Source: Myxococcales bacterium
GTDB taxonomy: Bacteria > Myxococcota > UBA796 > SXON01
DNA: 64,000 nt
Assembly: GCA_009692585.1 (NCBI GenBank)
Contig: SHYX01000001.1
Location: 1-64,000 of the forward strand
Direction: 5' to 3'
Shown: positions 1 through 7,320 of the stretch, one piece after another
How the letters are laid out: each line of letters starts with the position of its first letter
Numbering within the stretch: position 1 is the first letter of the stretch
Position numbers and translations under genes: made by a program
Notes under the pieces: generated by a model
What the model was told of the DNA's origin: nothing
Databases searched by the model: none
The model's input: only the letters and a program-made list of their open reading frames with translations

Positions 1-200
1 CGTTCGGTGAGCGCGCTCGGCTCGGCGGGGCTCGACAGGGCGGCCGGCGCTACGCTCGCCCTTCGCCCCGCCCCCTCCCGCCGCGCCCGCGCCCGGTCCT
101 TGCTCGCCTTGGCGCGGCAGGTGTCGGAGCAGTAGCGCGCGTCGGATCGCTTGGCCTCGAAGCCACCGCCGCAGCCGGGGTAGGCACAGGTGCGCCTCAC
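1..200 (-). CDS. Small Cys-rich zinc-finger protein (partial)
   Basis: The frame opens with GTG at 200 and is still open at the window edge, so the C-terminus is missing. The first 35 codons hold a Cys4 pattern, RTCAYPGCGG followed by RYCSDTCRAK. This is a zinc-knuckle arrangement (C-x4-C then C-x3-C) common in small proteins of actinobacterial and deltaproteobacterial mobile elements. The remainder is Arg/Ala-rich and basic. A nucleic-acid-binding role is inferred from the fold type only. Three direct repeats lie just upstream at 223-314 and may control it. Confidence 0.55.
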   Translation of the reverse strand, partial: MRRTCAYPGCGGGFEAKRSDARYCSDTCRAKASKDRARARREGAGRRASVAPAALSSPAEPSALTE

Positions 201-222
201 GGCTCCAGCCGCAGGCGAGTAA

Positions 223-314
223 GCGATCCGAAACCGAAACTACCCATGAAGCACCACGAGAGTACGGGTAGGCTTCTAACCGATCCGAAACGAAACGGCA
301 GGCGATCCGACACG
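223..314. repeat. Three short direct repeats, possible operator
   Basis: The core CGATCCGAAAC occurs at 225-235 and 281-291, followed each time by a GAAAC-type tail. A third, shorter copy (GCGATCCGACAC) starts at 302. They lie in the non-coding gap between the divergent end of the nuclease gene (410) and the start of the zinc-finger gene (200), so an operator or promoter array for the leftward gene is a reasonable reading. Spacings are 56-58 and about 20 bp. Confidence 0.4.
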
Positions 315-409
315 GTGCCAGAGTGGCCTCCCCCCGCGCCCGAAGTCGGGCGTGCCCGCGAAGGGCCGCCACACAGATGGCAGCGGATCGCGCGCGCCGC
401 TCGACCCGC

Positions 410-1456
410 TCACATGATGCGCTCGATGACCCAGTCCGCGAGTCCAGCCCGGAGGGCGAGGTCGGCAATCTTCTCAGGCCCCATGAGCAGCAGCGGGGCG
501 TCTCCGTCCGCGGCCGCGACCGCCTCGTAGGCGGGGCCAACGGAGTCCGGATCCGAGTGGTACACGAAGTACACGGCGTGGAACATGCCGTCCGCCTCCA
601 CGCTGTACTCGTGCTCGAACTTCTGGCCGTAGACCTTCAGGTCCCCCGCCTTCAACACCGACTTCACCTGCACGCCGACCACCCGCCGGTCGAGGGGTTG
701 CTCCAAGATCGTGTCCACGAACGGCATCGCCGACCCTGTGAGGCTCAGCCTCCGCCAGCCGACGGACGTGAAGACCAGTTCAGCCAACAGCTCGAAGTCT
801 TTGAACGTGAACTTCTCGATGACCTTGACCAAGGCGGCAAGTAGGACGGTCCGCGCTTCCTGCGCTCGCGTCGCCTCGACCGGATTCTCTCCCCGCAACC
901 GACGCCAAAGATACTCCCGAGCTTCCTTTGTGATCGTGCACGTCGTGCTCCGATAGGCAGCCGTGCGGGTCAATCTCCCTGACAGGTCGTCGAAGTGCAA
1001 CGTGGTCTTGCCCCCGACATCGGTACACCGCCACTTCTCACGGACACCCCTGACGAACCCGCGTTCGGTGTCCGGCGCCGTGGGACGCACGGGATCCAAG
1101 AACGCCCAGTAGAGCTTGCTCTCGTGGAAGGTGAACCAGAGCGTGTGGCCGTCGTCCTCCACGAAGGCCTTGACCTGGTTCTTCGCCGCGGTCGCGTTGC
1201 TCTCAGCCGCTGCCCGCGTGATCTCGCCGCGAGCTACGCGGGACTCCTCGCCCCGAAGACGCCACGCCCGGAAGGAATCCCAGTCGCGCGCCGCGGCGTA
1301 GCCGAAAGCCTCCGGGTCGTTCGTCCCGAAATGAACGAACGCCTCGCCGGCCACCTCGACGGCGTGGGCGGTCGCCTTTTCCTTGGCGCTGCCGAGCTTG
1401 ATGTACCGCGCCACCGCGGGGATCAACTCGGGGAGCGCAGCTTCGGGAGGGTACAT
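410..1456 (-). CDS. Mrr-like PD-(D/E)XK restriction endonuclease
   Basis: The 348-aa start is ATG 1456. The frame is open farther upstream, but only through repeat-like Arg/Gly codons. The C-terminal third fits the Mrr catalytic fold: FELLAELVFTSVGW (helix and turn), then D248 (VDTIL) and Q263-x-K265 (GVQVKS), with Gln replacing Glu as in many Mrr relatives. The end (GPEKIADLALRAGL) resembles the Mrr helix that follows the core. The N-terminal two thirds (about 220 aa) match nothing I know and may bind DNA or another partner. Mrr enzymes usually cut modified DNA. No methylase is visible, so it could be a solitary type IV defence nuclease carried by the element. Confidence 0.6.
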   Translation of the reverse strand: MYPPEAALPELIPAVARYIKLGSAKEKATAHAVEVAGEAFVHFGTNDPEAFGYAAARDWDSFRAWRLRGEESRVARGEITRAAAESNATAAKNQVKAFVEDDGHTLWFTFHESKLYWAFLDPVRPTAPDTERGFVRGVREKWRCTDVGGKTTLHFDDLSGRLTRTAAYRSTTCTITKEAREYLWRRLRGENPVEATRAQEARTVLLAALVKVIEKFTFKDFELLAELVFTSVGWRRLSLTGSAMPFVDTILEQPLDRRVVGVQVKSVLKAGDLKVYGQKFEHEYSVEADGMFHAVYFVYHSDPDSVGPAYEAVAAADGDAPLLLMGPEKIADLALRAGLADWVIERIM

Positions 1457-1537
1457 GTGACGGCACCGTGTATGGGGTTCGCCGTCGCACCTATCCCGTG
1501 CCCTGGCGGTGCGGAGTACGTGGAAAAGGGCGCCTTG

Positions 1538-1831
1538 CCGAGATTTCCCGGCAGTTGCTGCGGTTGCCGCCGCCCCTTGCCGCGGTTGCCGCCGCCGATT
1601 GCCGCGCTGGCCGCCGATCCTTGCCGCGGTTTCCGGCATCGAGCCTCGCGCCTTGCCGCGTTTTCCGCGCCCGGTTCCCGCGAGCTCGACGAGCTTGCCG
1701 CTTTGCGGGCATCTCCGGCAGCATCCTTGCCGCGTTTCTGCGGCAACCGCGCCCACGAGCCCGCCAACCGCGGCTACTTCTCGGCCAACCGCGCCTCCCA
1801 CAGCAAGGCGCCGAGGCGGAACCGCGTACAA
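1538..1831. repeat. Degenerate 21-22 bp repeats, array A (both orientations)
   Basis: This non-coding stretch upstream of the nuclease holds phased units. On the minus strand, cores of the type CAACCGCGGC recur with plus-strand anchors near 1560, 1582, 1604 and 1626 (spacing 22 bp). Facing them on the plus strand are three 21-bp units beginning GGCAACCGCG at 1742, GCCAACCGCG at 1763 and GCCAACCGCG at 1784. The same core recurs in array B (2313-2526). I see no gene in 1457-1890. Confidence 0.5.
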
Positions 1832-1890
1832 CCGCGCCCGGCCCTCCACTCGGGCACCCATCGCCCTCGCAGCGCACCCCCGCATGGTAG

Positions 1891-2145
1891 GTGGCACCCC
1901 GCGAGGTGGTCATCCTGAGCGAGGTCGAAAAGTCAAAGCTGCTGGACGCGCTCTGCGTCAAGCTCGGCTTCTGCCTGCCCGCGGACGAACGGAGCCGGAT
2001 CGAGGAGGCCTCGCCAGAGGACGCGCGAACGTTCACCGACGCGGTGTTCACCGGGGAAGGCATGAACCCTGAACTCGCCGATCGGCACCTCTACCGGCAA
2101 GTCCTCGCGATGGTGCGAGAGGCGTTCGACGGCAGGTGGCGCTGA
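1891..2145 (+). CDS. Small conserved-type hypothetical protein (84 aa)
   Basis: The frame starts at GTG 1891. A second GTG at 1906 (VILSEVEKSK) is equally possible, and there is no clear ribosome site to decide. The product is acidic, soluble and has no membrane segment: LCVKLGFCLPADE, an acidic middle, then ADRHLYRQVLAMVREAF at the end. I have the impression that similar small proteins with an LCVKLGFCLP segment occur in other GC-rich bacteria, but I cannot name a function. It lies between the two repeat arrays and directly upstream of a perfect palindrome, so it may belong to the element's regulation or maintenance. Confidence 0.6.
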   Translation: MAPREVVILSEVEKSKLLDALCVKLGFCLPADERSRIEEASPEDARTFTDAVFTGEGMNPELADRHLYRQVLAMVREAFDGRWR

Positions 2146-2216
2146 GGGGAGACGATCCGCCTGGTCGAGGAGCCGGTCAGCGTCGCGTCGATCGACCCGG
2201 CGGAACCTCAGATCAG

Positions 2217-2240
2217 ATTCGCCAGACGCGTCTGGCGAAT
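2217..2240. promoter_or_regulatory. Perfect 24-bp palindrome
   Basis: The half-site ATTCGCCAGACG is followed immediately, with no spacer, by its exact reverse complement. With no loop it would form a poor hairpin, so a dimeric DNA-binding protein or recombinase site is more likely than a terminator. It sits 72 bp after the 84-aa gene and about 70 bp before repeat array B. Confidence 0.55.
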
Positions 2241-2312
2241 TGGAGGTCGCCTGAGCCAAACCACCGCTGAAACTGGTGCCCAGAACCCGAATTTCGACCG
2301 AATTCGCCGCCT

Positions 2313-2526
2313 ACCGCACCTACAGCGCAAACCGCACCTCTCTACCGCGTCGCCAACAGCACCGACCGCCCTCGTCTACAGCGCCTACCGCGGCCACCAA
2401 CAGCGGCGACCGCACGGGCCACAGCAACGACCGCGTCGCCTACAGCGTCAACCGCGCCGTCTACAGCACCGGCCGCGTCGCCAACAGCGCCAACCGCACG
2501 ACCCTGCCCCACCAACCGCACTGCAT
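2313..2526. repeat. Degenerate 21-22 bp repeats, array B (iteron-like)
   Basis: The pentamer ACCGC (one copy GCCGC) recurs at 2344, 2365, 2387, 2409, 2430, 2451, 2472, 2493 and 2515, i.e. every 21 or 22 bp. Looser copies sit at 2313 and 2331. Around it the units look like CTACAGCGtCAACCGCGcCG. Because 21- and 22-bp spacings are mixed, no reading frame is kept through the array, which argues for a DNA-level repeat with two-turn helical phasing. I see no convincing gene in 2146-2727. Confidence 0.55.
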
Positions 2527-2727
2527 CGCCTATTCACCTCCCGCGCGTCCCGCCGGTTTCGACTACGCGCGGGAGGCGATTCCGGCAACCGCGCGAGCCC
2601 CAGCCTCCAACCTTACTAACCGCACTTTCCGCCGCGGGCGCTGTAGGCCGTGGTAAGCGAAACCGACCCCCTGGATCGGCTCGCGTCGCTACGGTCCGAG
2701 GCACCAACCCGCGCCTCGGAGCCCCTC

Positions 2728-3219
2728 ATGATCCCCACCACCATCCCGCCCCGCGTCCTCGACACCCTCCGCACCGACGTCCGCGCCGGCCGCTCCTGCA
2801 TCGTCACCTACGACCACCCCGACGGCACCGGCTGGCTCGACGTGTTCGGCCCCGAGGGGATGCGCGGCGGCCCCGACGACGGCGCCTTCACCGCCCCGAT
2901 CCCGACGGTCCGCCTCTGGCAGCCCGGCGGCGGTACCGCGCCGCTCGCCGAAGCCGTGGCGAACCGCGCCTTCCCCCTCGAACTCGACCGCCTCGCCGAG
3001 CGCGCCCGGCCGCTGGTACGCGACGAGTACCCGACCCTGCTCCTCTTGCTCACGACGATCCGCGAGGCGACTGCCGGTCTCCGCTTCCGGCTCCCCGAGG
3101 TCGGCGACGCCGTGAAGCTCGTCGGCCGCCCCTCGGTTGCCGGCTGGATGTCCTGCATCCCCCTTGGTGATCTCCAGACCGCGATCCTCCGCGCCGCCAA
3201 CCGGAAGGCCGCAGCATAG
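2728..3219 (+). CDS. Hypothetical protein upstream of the recombinase
   Basis: ATG 2728 is preferred because CGGAG lies 8 bases upstream; the frame is open from GTG 2650. The 163-aa product has no signal peptide or membrane helix. It contains a Gly-rich middle (LWQPGGG), a Leu run (YPTLLLLLTTIREAT) and a closing SCIPLGDLQTAILRAANRKAA. I do not recognise the family. It is 46 bp from the recombinase start in the same direction, so co-transcription with it, for example as an accessory or directionality factor, is possible but not shown. Confidence 0.55.
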   Translation: MIPTTIPPRVLDTLRTDVRAGRSCIVTYDHPDGTGWLDVFGPEGMRGGPDDGAFTAPIPTVRLWQPGGGTAPLAEAVANRAFPLELDRLAERARPLVRDEYPTLLLLLTTIREATAGLRFRLPEVGDAVKLVGRPSVAGWMSCIPLGDLQTAILRAANRKAAA

Positions 3220-3265
3220 CCGTTCGCAATTATGTAAGGTACAACCCTTTGACCCAGAGAGCCCC

Positions 3266-5044
3266 ATGCCCATGATCGGCGCCGCCTACCTCCGCTGCTC
3301 GGACCCTCGCCAGGACAAAAGCATCGAACAACAACGAGAAGAGATCCTCCGCCGTGCGGAAGCCGACGGCGTCACCATCCCTCCGGGGAATTGGTTCATC
3401 GACGAGGGCATCAGCGGGCGCTCCACGAAGAAGCGGGCCTCGTACCTCCAACTGATCAAGCGCGCCGAGGCCCAACGGGACGCGATTCACGCGAAGAAGA
3501 AGGGCGCGCCCCGTGTGGATCGCCTGTACGTCTGGGCGTTCAGCCGCGTGGCGCGGAACATGTTCGATTGCCTGCGCGCCCTCGCGACGCTCGACGAGGC
3601 CGACATCGACGTGATCTCCCTGACCGAGCCCGACGCTGGAGACCGTTCATTTCGCAAGCTAATTCGCCCGATTCTCGCTTGGTTGGCCGAACGCTACAGC
3701 GAAGAGCTGTCCCGAAACGTGGTCCGCGGGATGCGCAGCGGCGCGGAAAAGGGGTTCTGGCAGTACGGACACGCGCCCTTCGGCTACGCCATCGACCGCA
3801 GCCAAGGCGGGCAACGCCTCGTCGTCACCGACGACGTGCGCCCGCAGTTCGAGGTTGTCCAGCGGGTCTTCCGCGAGACCCTCGACGGTGTCGGCGGCGC
3901 CCGCAGGATCGCCGACCGGCTCACCCGCGAGGGGATCAAGCCGCCGGGCCGCGCCGACATGCCGAGGCAGTACGCCGAGGGAACGTGGCGGGCCAAGCAT
4001 GTGTCGTCGATGCTGACGAATCCGCTGTACTGCGGGCACCTCGTCTACGACGGCGAGATCGCCGCACGCAACTGCCACGAAGCGGCCATCGACGAGGCGT
4101 CGTTCGAGCGCGTCCTGGCGATCCGCGCGCTCAAGGCCCGCAACCGCGACGAGGGCGAGGGCAACGGCGAGAACCCCATCACCGCCAGCCAGCGCGGCGT
4201 GCTCACGCCGTTCCTGCGCTGCGGCTCCTGCGGAGGCCCGATCTGCGTGACGGCCGGCGGGCAGCCGAAGAAGCGGACCTACCTGTACACCTGCCGCACC
4301 CGACAGGAGAGCAGCGCCGCCTGCACGGGCGTGACCATCCGCGTGGAGAAGCTCGACGGCATGGTGCTCGACGCCATCGAATCCCACGTCCTCGCCCCAG
4401 AAGCGCTCGACGTGATCCTCGGCAACGGTCTGGACGGCCTCGCTGGCACCCAGGTCGACGAGCTGGCCGACGAGCGCGAGCGCCTCGCTGGCGTGATCGC
4501 CGAGCTGGATCGCAAGATCCGCCTGGCTGCCGTGCACGCGATCAACGGCATGATCGACGAGGGTGACGCCAAGGCGATCACCGCTCCGATGGTCGCCCAG
4601 CGTGAGACGGCGCGGCTCCAGTTGGCCGCGCTCCCGCAGCAGACGGACACACCCGAGGCCGAGGTGATCGACGCCGATGAGTTCCGCGCTGCCGTGCGCG
4701 AGGCTTGGACGAGTCAGCCCCTCGACGAGCGCCGTCAGGCGCTCAGCCGCGTATTGGAGAAAGTCGAGCTTTCACCCGGCGGACTGGAGATCGTCTGCCG
4801 CGCCGACGGATATCACGGCCATGATCCGTTCGGCCCGCCGTACGCCCCCAAATCACTCCGGCTACCGTCGACGTCCAACACATCCGACTTGCCGGCGTCG
4901 ACGCATTGGCTCCTCGCCTTCAACGTGAAGTCGTCGTTGGTGAAGTCGAGATCGCCGCTGACCAGGACGAAGCCAGGATCAACTGAGAGGTTCCCGCCTC
5001 CCATCCCAGACCACAGATCGGCGCTCCCGTCATCGTCTCCGTAG
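3266..5044 (+). CDS. Large serine recombinase / site-specific integrase
   Basis: The 592-aa start is ATG 3266 (ATG 3272 is an alternative). The resolvase catalytic domain is at the N-terminus: AAYLRCSDPRQDKSIEQQ with catalytic Ser12, then DEGISGRSTKKR. Next come the recombinase domain (AERYSEELSRNVVRGMRSG, PFGYAID), the zinc ribbon (LRCGSCGGPIC ... YTC) and a coiled-coil (ELADERERLAGVIAELDRK). This is the phage/ICE integrase architecture. About residue 515 onward the protein is Pro/Ser-rich and is the exact antisense of the neighbouring lipoprotein gene's 3' end, so the last ~75 residues are probably read-through into host DNA rather than conserved integrase. Confidence 0.9.
   Translation: MPMIGAAYLRCSDPRQDKSIEQQREEILRRAEADGVTIPPGNWFIDEGISGRSTKKRASYLQLIKRAEAQRDAIHAKKKGAPRVDRLYVWAFSRVARNMFDCLRALATLDEADIDVISLTEPDAGDRSFRKLIRPILAWLAERYSEELSRNVVRGMRSGAEKGFWQYGHAPFGYAIDRSQGGQRLVVTDDVRPQFEVVQRVFRETLDGVGGARRIADRLTREGIKPPGRADMPRQYAEGTWRAKHVSSMLTNPLYCGHLVYDGEIAARNCHEAAIDEASFERVLAIRALKARNRDEGEGNGENPITASQRGVLTPFLRCGSCGGPICVTAGGQPKKRTYLYTCRTRQESSAACTGVTIRVEKLDGMVLDAIESHVLAPEALDVILGNGLDGLAGTQVDELADERERLAGVIAELDRKIRLAAVHAINGMIDEGDAKAITAPMVAQRETARLQLAALPQQTDTPEAEVIDADEFRAAVREAWTSQPLDERRQALSRVLEKVELSPGGLEIVCRADGYHGHDPFGPPYAPKSLRLPSTSNTSDLPASTHWLLAFNVKSSLVKSRSPLTRTKPGSTERFPPPIPDHRSALPSSSP
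4795..4830. other. Probable right boundary (att junction) of the integrated element
   Basis: The conserved recombinase sequence stops near 4800 (GLEIVCRADGY). The conserved C-terminal motif of the oppositely oriented host lipoprotein (SDLGAYGG) begins at about 4830. The two genes overlap antisense by 232 bp. Large serine recombinases commonly act at a site next to their own gene, so the crossover core is best placed here. The other end of the element lies outside the window, so the core cannot be confirmed by a matching repeat. Confidence 0.3.
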
Positions 5045-6420
5045 TCCGGGAAGTTGCCATACACGTCGTTGTAGTCAAAGGTGAAACTCGCGGCGGAGTC
5101 GTCCGCGAACGCGCCCACACCGAGGTTTCCGTAGATGATGTTGTTGTACACGACCGGGGCCGTCCCGTTCCATTGGGTGAAGCCGGCGCCCCAATCGGTC
5201 TCGATGACGTTGTTGAAGGCGATGACGTTGTTGGTCACGGTCACCTTGCCGTAGCTCGCGTGGGGCTCGTACATCACGATGCCGCCGCCGAGCGCGCTGG
5301 CACGATTGTCGGCGATGATGTTGTTGGTGATGACCGTGCCCGCAGCGCCGCCGATCTGCACGTCGATGCCACCGCCCTGGCCGTCCCGCTCGATCCCCTC
5401 CCCGTCGGCCTGGGCGCTGTCGTCCGCTTCGTTGCCCACAATCCAATTGTTGGCAATCCAGGCGTCGCTGTACGCCACCCAGATGGCGCCGCCGTCGCCG
5501 GCGGTGTTCTCGGCGATGTAGTTGTCCACGATCGTCGGCGCGCCGCCGCGGATGTCGATGGCGCCGCCGTCGCACCCGGACTCCGGACCGTCGATGCAGG
5601 CGTCGTTGCCGATGATGTCGTTGCCGAGGATCGACGGCGAGCCGTTGTAGCTGCGGATGCCGCCGCCCACGCCGCCGGCATCCGCGATCGGGGCGCCGGT
5701 GGTGTCGGTGTTGATGCGATTGCCGGTGATGAGGTTGTCCTCGATCGTGGGCGAGCACTCCATGATTCGGATGCCCGCGCCCACGCCGCCGCCGCCATTC
5801 TGGATCGTGAAGCCAGCGATGCGGGCGCCATCCTCGTCCTGGTCGCCGTCGCCGTCCTGCTCGATCGCGAAGACGCTGTCGATTCCACCGCCGTCGACAA
5901 CGGTCGTCCCCGCGCCCGACACCGACTCGAGGTTCACCCCATAGCCGTGGAAGTCGACGTTCTCCTCGTAGGTCCCGTAGAAGGCGCGTGCTTCGTTGCA
6001 CCCGGTCGCGCCCGCCTCGTCGACGGCGTCCTGGAGGGTGCCCATGGGGTCGGAGATGCGACCGTCGCCGGAGGCGCCGACCAGGGCGTAAATCGGGCAG
6101 TAGTCCTCGCAGTCGCGGAGCGCGTCCCCGTCGGTGTCGCCTTCGCCGGCCGCGCCGCCCGAGCAGTCGTTGTCCTTGCCGTCACAGAGTTCGAGGGCGC
6201 CTGGGTACACGCTGGCGTCGGTGTCATCACAGTCGTCGCCACCGGTTTCGATGCTGGCGTGCCCGTCCCCGTCGGCGTCGACCGGGTCCGGGTCGGTGTC
6301 GGAGTCGCCGGTGTCGCCGGTGTCGGCTTCATCGCCGGAATCCACGATGATCGGGTCTTTCCCGGCGCTACCGAAGCCAGCGTTACACGCGGAGAGAAAG
6401 ACGAGGGCGTACAGGCGCAT
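4813..6420 (-). CDS. Beta-helix lipoprotein with MopE-like acidic motif
   Basis: ATG 6420 gives 535 aa with a lipobox at LSAC12, so it is a predicted lipoprotein. An acidic linker (DSGDEADTGDTGDSDTD) leads to a MopE-type metal-binding-like stretch (DADGDGHAS, DDCDDTD, CDGKDNDCSGG). The rest is a right-handed parallel beta-helix: many N-I-I-x-x-N rungs such as TVITNNIIADN and VTNNVIAFNN. It closes with SDLGAYGG, a usual end for this family. Surface polysaccharide binding or lyase activity is possible, but no catalytic set is evident. Its last codons lie at the recombinase junction, so the native C-terminus may have been altered. Confidence 0.8.
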   Translation of the reverse strand: MRLYALVFLSACNAGFGSAGKDPIIVDSGDEADTGDTGDSDTDPDPVDADGDGHASIETGGDDCDDTDASVYPGALELCDGKDNDCSGGAAGEGDTDGDALRDCEDYCPIYALVGASGDGRISDPMGTLQDAVDEAGATGCNEARAFYGTYEENVDFHGYGVNLESVSGAGTTVVDGGGIDSVFAIEQDGDGDQDEDGARIAGFTIQNGGGGVGAGIRIMECSPTIEDNLITGNRINTDTTGAPIADAGGVGGGIRSYNGSPSILGNDIIGNDACIDGPESGCDGGAIDIRGGAPTIVDNYIAENTAGDGGAIWVAYSDAWIANNWIVGNEADDSAQADGEGIERDGQGGGIDVQIGGAAGTVITNNIIADNRASALGGGIVMYEPHASYGKVTVTNNVIAFNNVIETDWGAGFTQWNGTAPVVYNNIIYGNLGVGAFADDSAASFTFDYNDVYGNFPDYGDDDGSADLWSGMGGGNLSVDPGFVLVSGDLDFTNDDFTLKARSQCVDAGKSDVLDVDGSRSDLGAYGGPNGSWP

Positions 6421-6525
6421 CGGAGACCCGGAGCAGGCCGCGCTTCTACAAGCTTGCGGGCAGATGTCAAGCCCGCGTCTGCGCGCGAAGGTGTCGCGGA
6501 CACGATTCGCGCTTAGCCTCACGGC

Positions 6526-7167
6526 ATGCTCTTCTTCGATCCCCGCAAGCTGCGCGTGCCCGCCGCGCACGAGGCCCTGCCCGGTCGACAGCGACCGGCC
6601 CACCCGATCCCGGAGCGTCACTTCGTCAGTGGCAACGTCCTTTCCGCCCCCTTTCCGGAGGGCGTGCAGCTCGCGGGATTCGGGATGGGGTGCTTCTGGG
6701 GCGCGGAGCGCAAGTTCTGGAAACTCCACGGCATCTACAGCACCGCTGTCGGATACTCAGCAGGAAGTACGCCGAATCCTACCTATCGCGAGGTCTGCAC
6801 CGGCATGACGGGGCACAACGAGGTCGTCCAGGTGGCCTTCGTTCCCGCCGAGTGCAGCTACGACACGCTCTTGAGCGCGTTCTGGGAGAACCACGACCCC
6901 ACCCAAGGCATGCGGCAGGGCAACGATCGCGGCACCCAATACCGCTCGGGTATCTACGTCTACGACACGAGCCAGCGCGCCCAGGCGGAGCGTAGTCGCG
7001 ACCTGTACGCGGCGCGCATCGCGGCGCGCGGATTCACCGCCATCACCACCGAAATCCTGGACGCCGGCCCCTTCTGGTACGCGGAGGCCGAGCACCAGCA
7101 GTACCTCGCCAAGCACCCCGACGGCTACTGCGGACTCGGCGGCACCGGCGTCGCCTGCCCGCTGTAG
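6526..7167 (+). CDS. msrA: Peptide methionine-S-sulfoxide reductase
   Basis: This 213-aa cytosolic repair enzyme reduces the S-epimer of methionine sulfoxide in proteins. The active-site motif [11 protein letters not shown] carries the nucleophilic Cys. Also present are the family signatures [13 protein letters not shown], the Glu-containing [31 protein letters not shown] and the C-terminal NP-type tail ([12 protein letters not shown]) with the recycling Cys. Length and order match the long E. coli-type MsrA. It stands alone between a divergent lipoprotein gene and a convergent hydantoinase gene. Confidence 0.95.
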   Translation: MLFFDPRKLRVPAAHEALPGRQRPAHPIPERHFVSGNVLSAPFPEGVQLAGFGMGCFWGAERKFWKLHGIYSTAVGYSAGSTPNPTYREVCTGMTGHNEVVQVAFVPAECSYDTLLSAFWENHDPTQGMRQGNDRGTQYRSGIYVYDTSQRAQAERSRDLYAARIAARGFTAITTEILDAGPFWYAEAEHQQYLAKHPDGYCGLGGTGVACPL

Positions 7168-7198
7168 CCCGGCAAGCTCAATGGCGCGGAAACGACGC

Positions 7199-7236
7199 AC
7201 GCGGGCGTCTGCCGCAGCCGATCTCGGTTCCCGCGT
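7199..7236. terminator. Possible hairpin between convergent genes
   Basis: ACGCGGG at 7199-7205 pairs with CCCGCGT at 7230-7236, enclosing a GC-rich loop. It lies in the 153-bp gap between the convergent msrA and hydantoinase genes and could serve both. There is no U-tract, so intrinsic termination is uncertain. Confidence 0.3.
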
Positions 7237-7320
7237 AAAGAACTTGGCAGGGTAGGGAACGTCCGGAGGGGATTCGGGCCCAACGCCGGGCAGGTTTCGC
7301 TGGTGTCCCTGTTCCCCTGA

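Noticed and set aside
1457..1897. N-terminal extension of the Mrr-like protein
   Set aside because: The extra 147 codons pass through repeat array A and are Arg/Gly-rich without structure; ATG 1456 fits a normal protein start.
2313..2526. CRISPR array
   Set aside because: Units are degenerate, contiguous and 21-22 bp; there are no unique spacers and no cas genes.
2276..2656. 126-codon frame through repeat array B with a heptad-like YS-x-N-R peptide
   Set aside because: The 21/22-bp mixed spacing breaks the peptide repeat for half its length, and there is no ribosome site; treated as DNA repeats.
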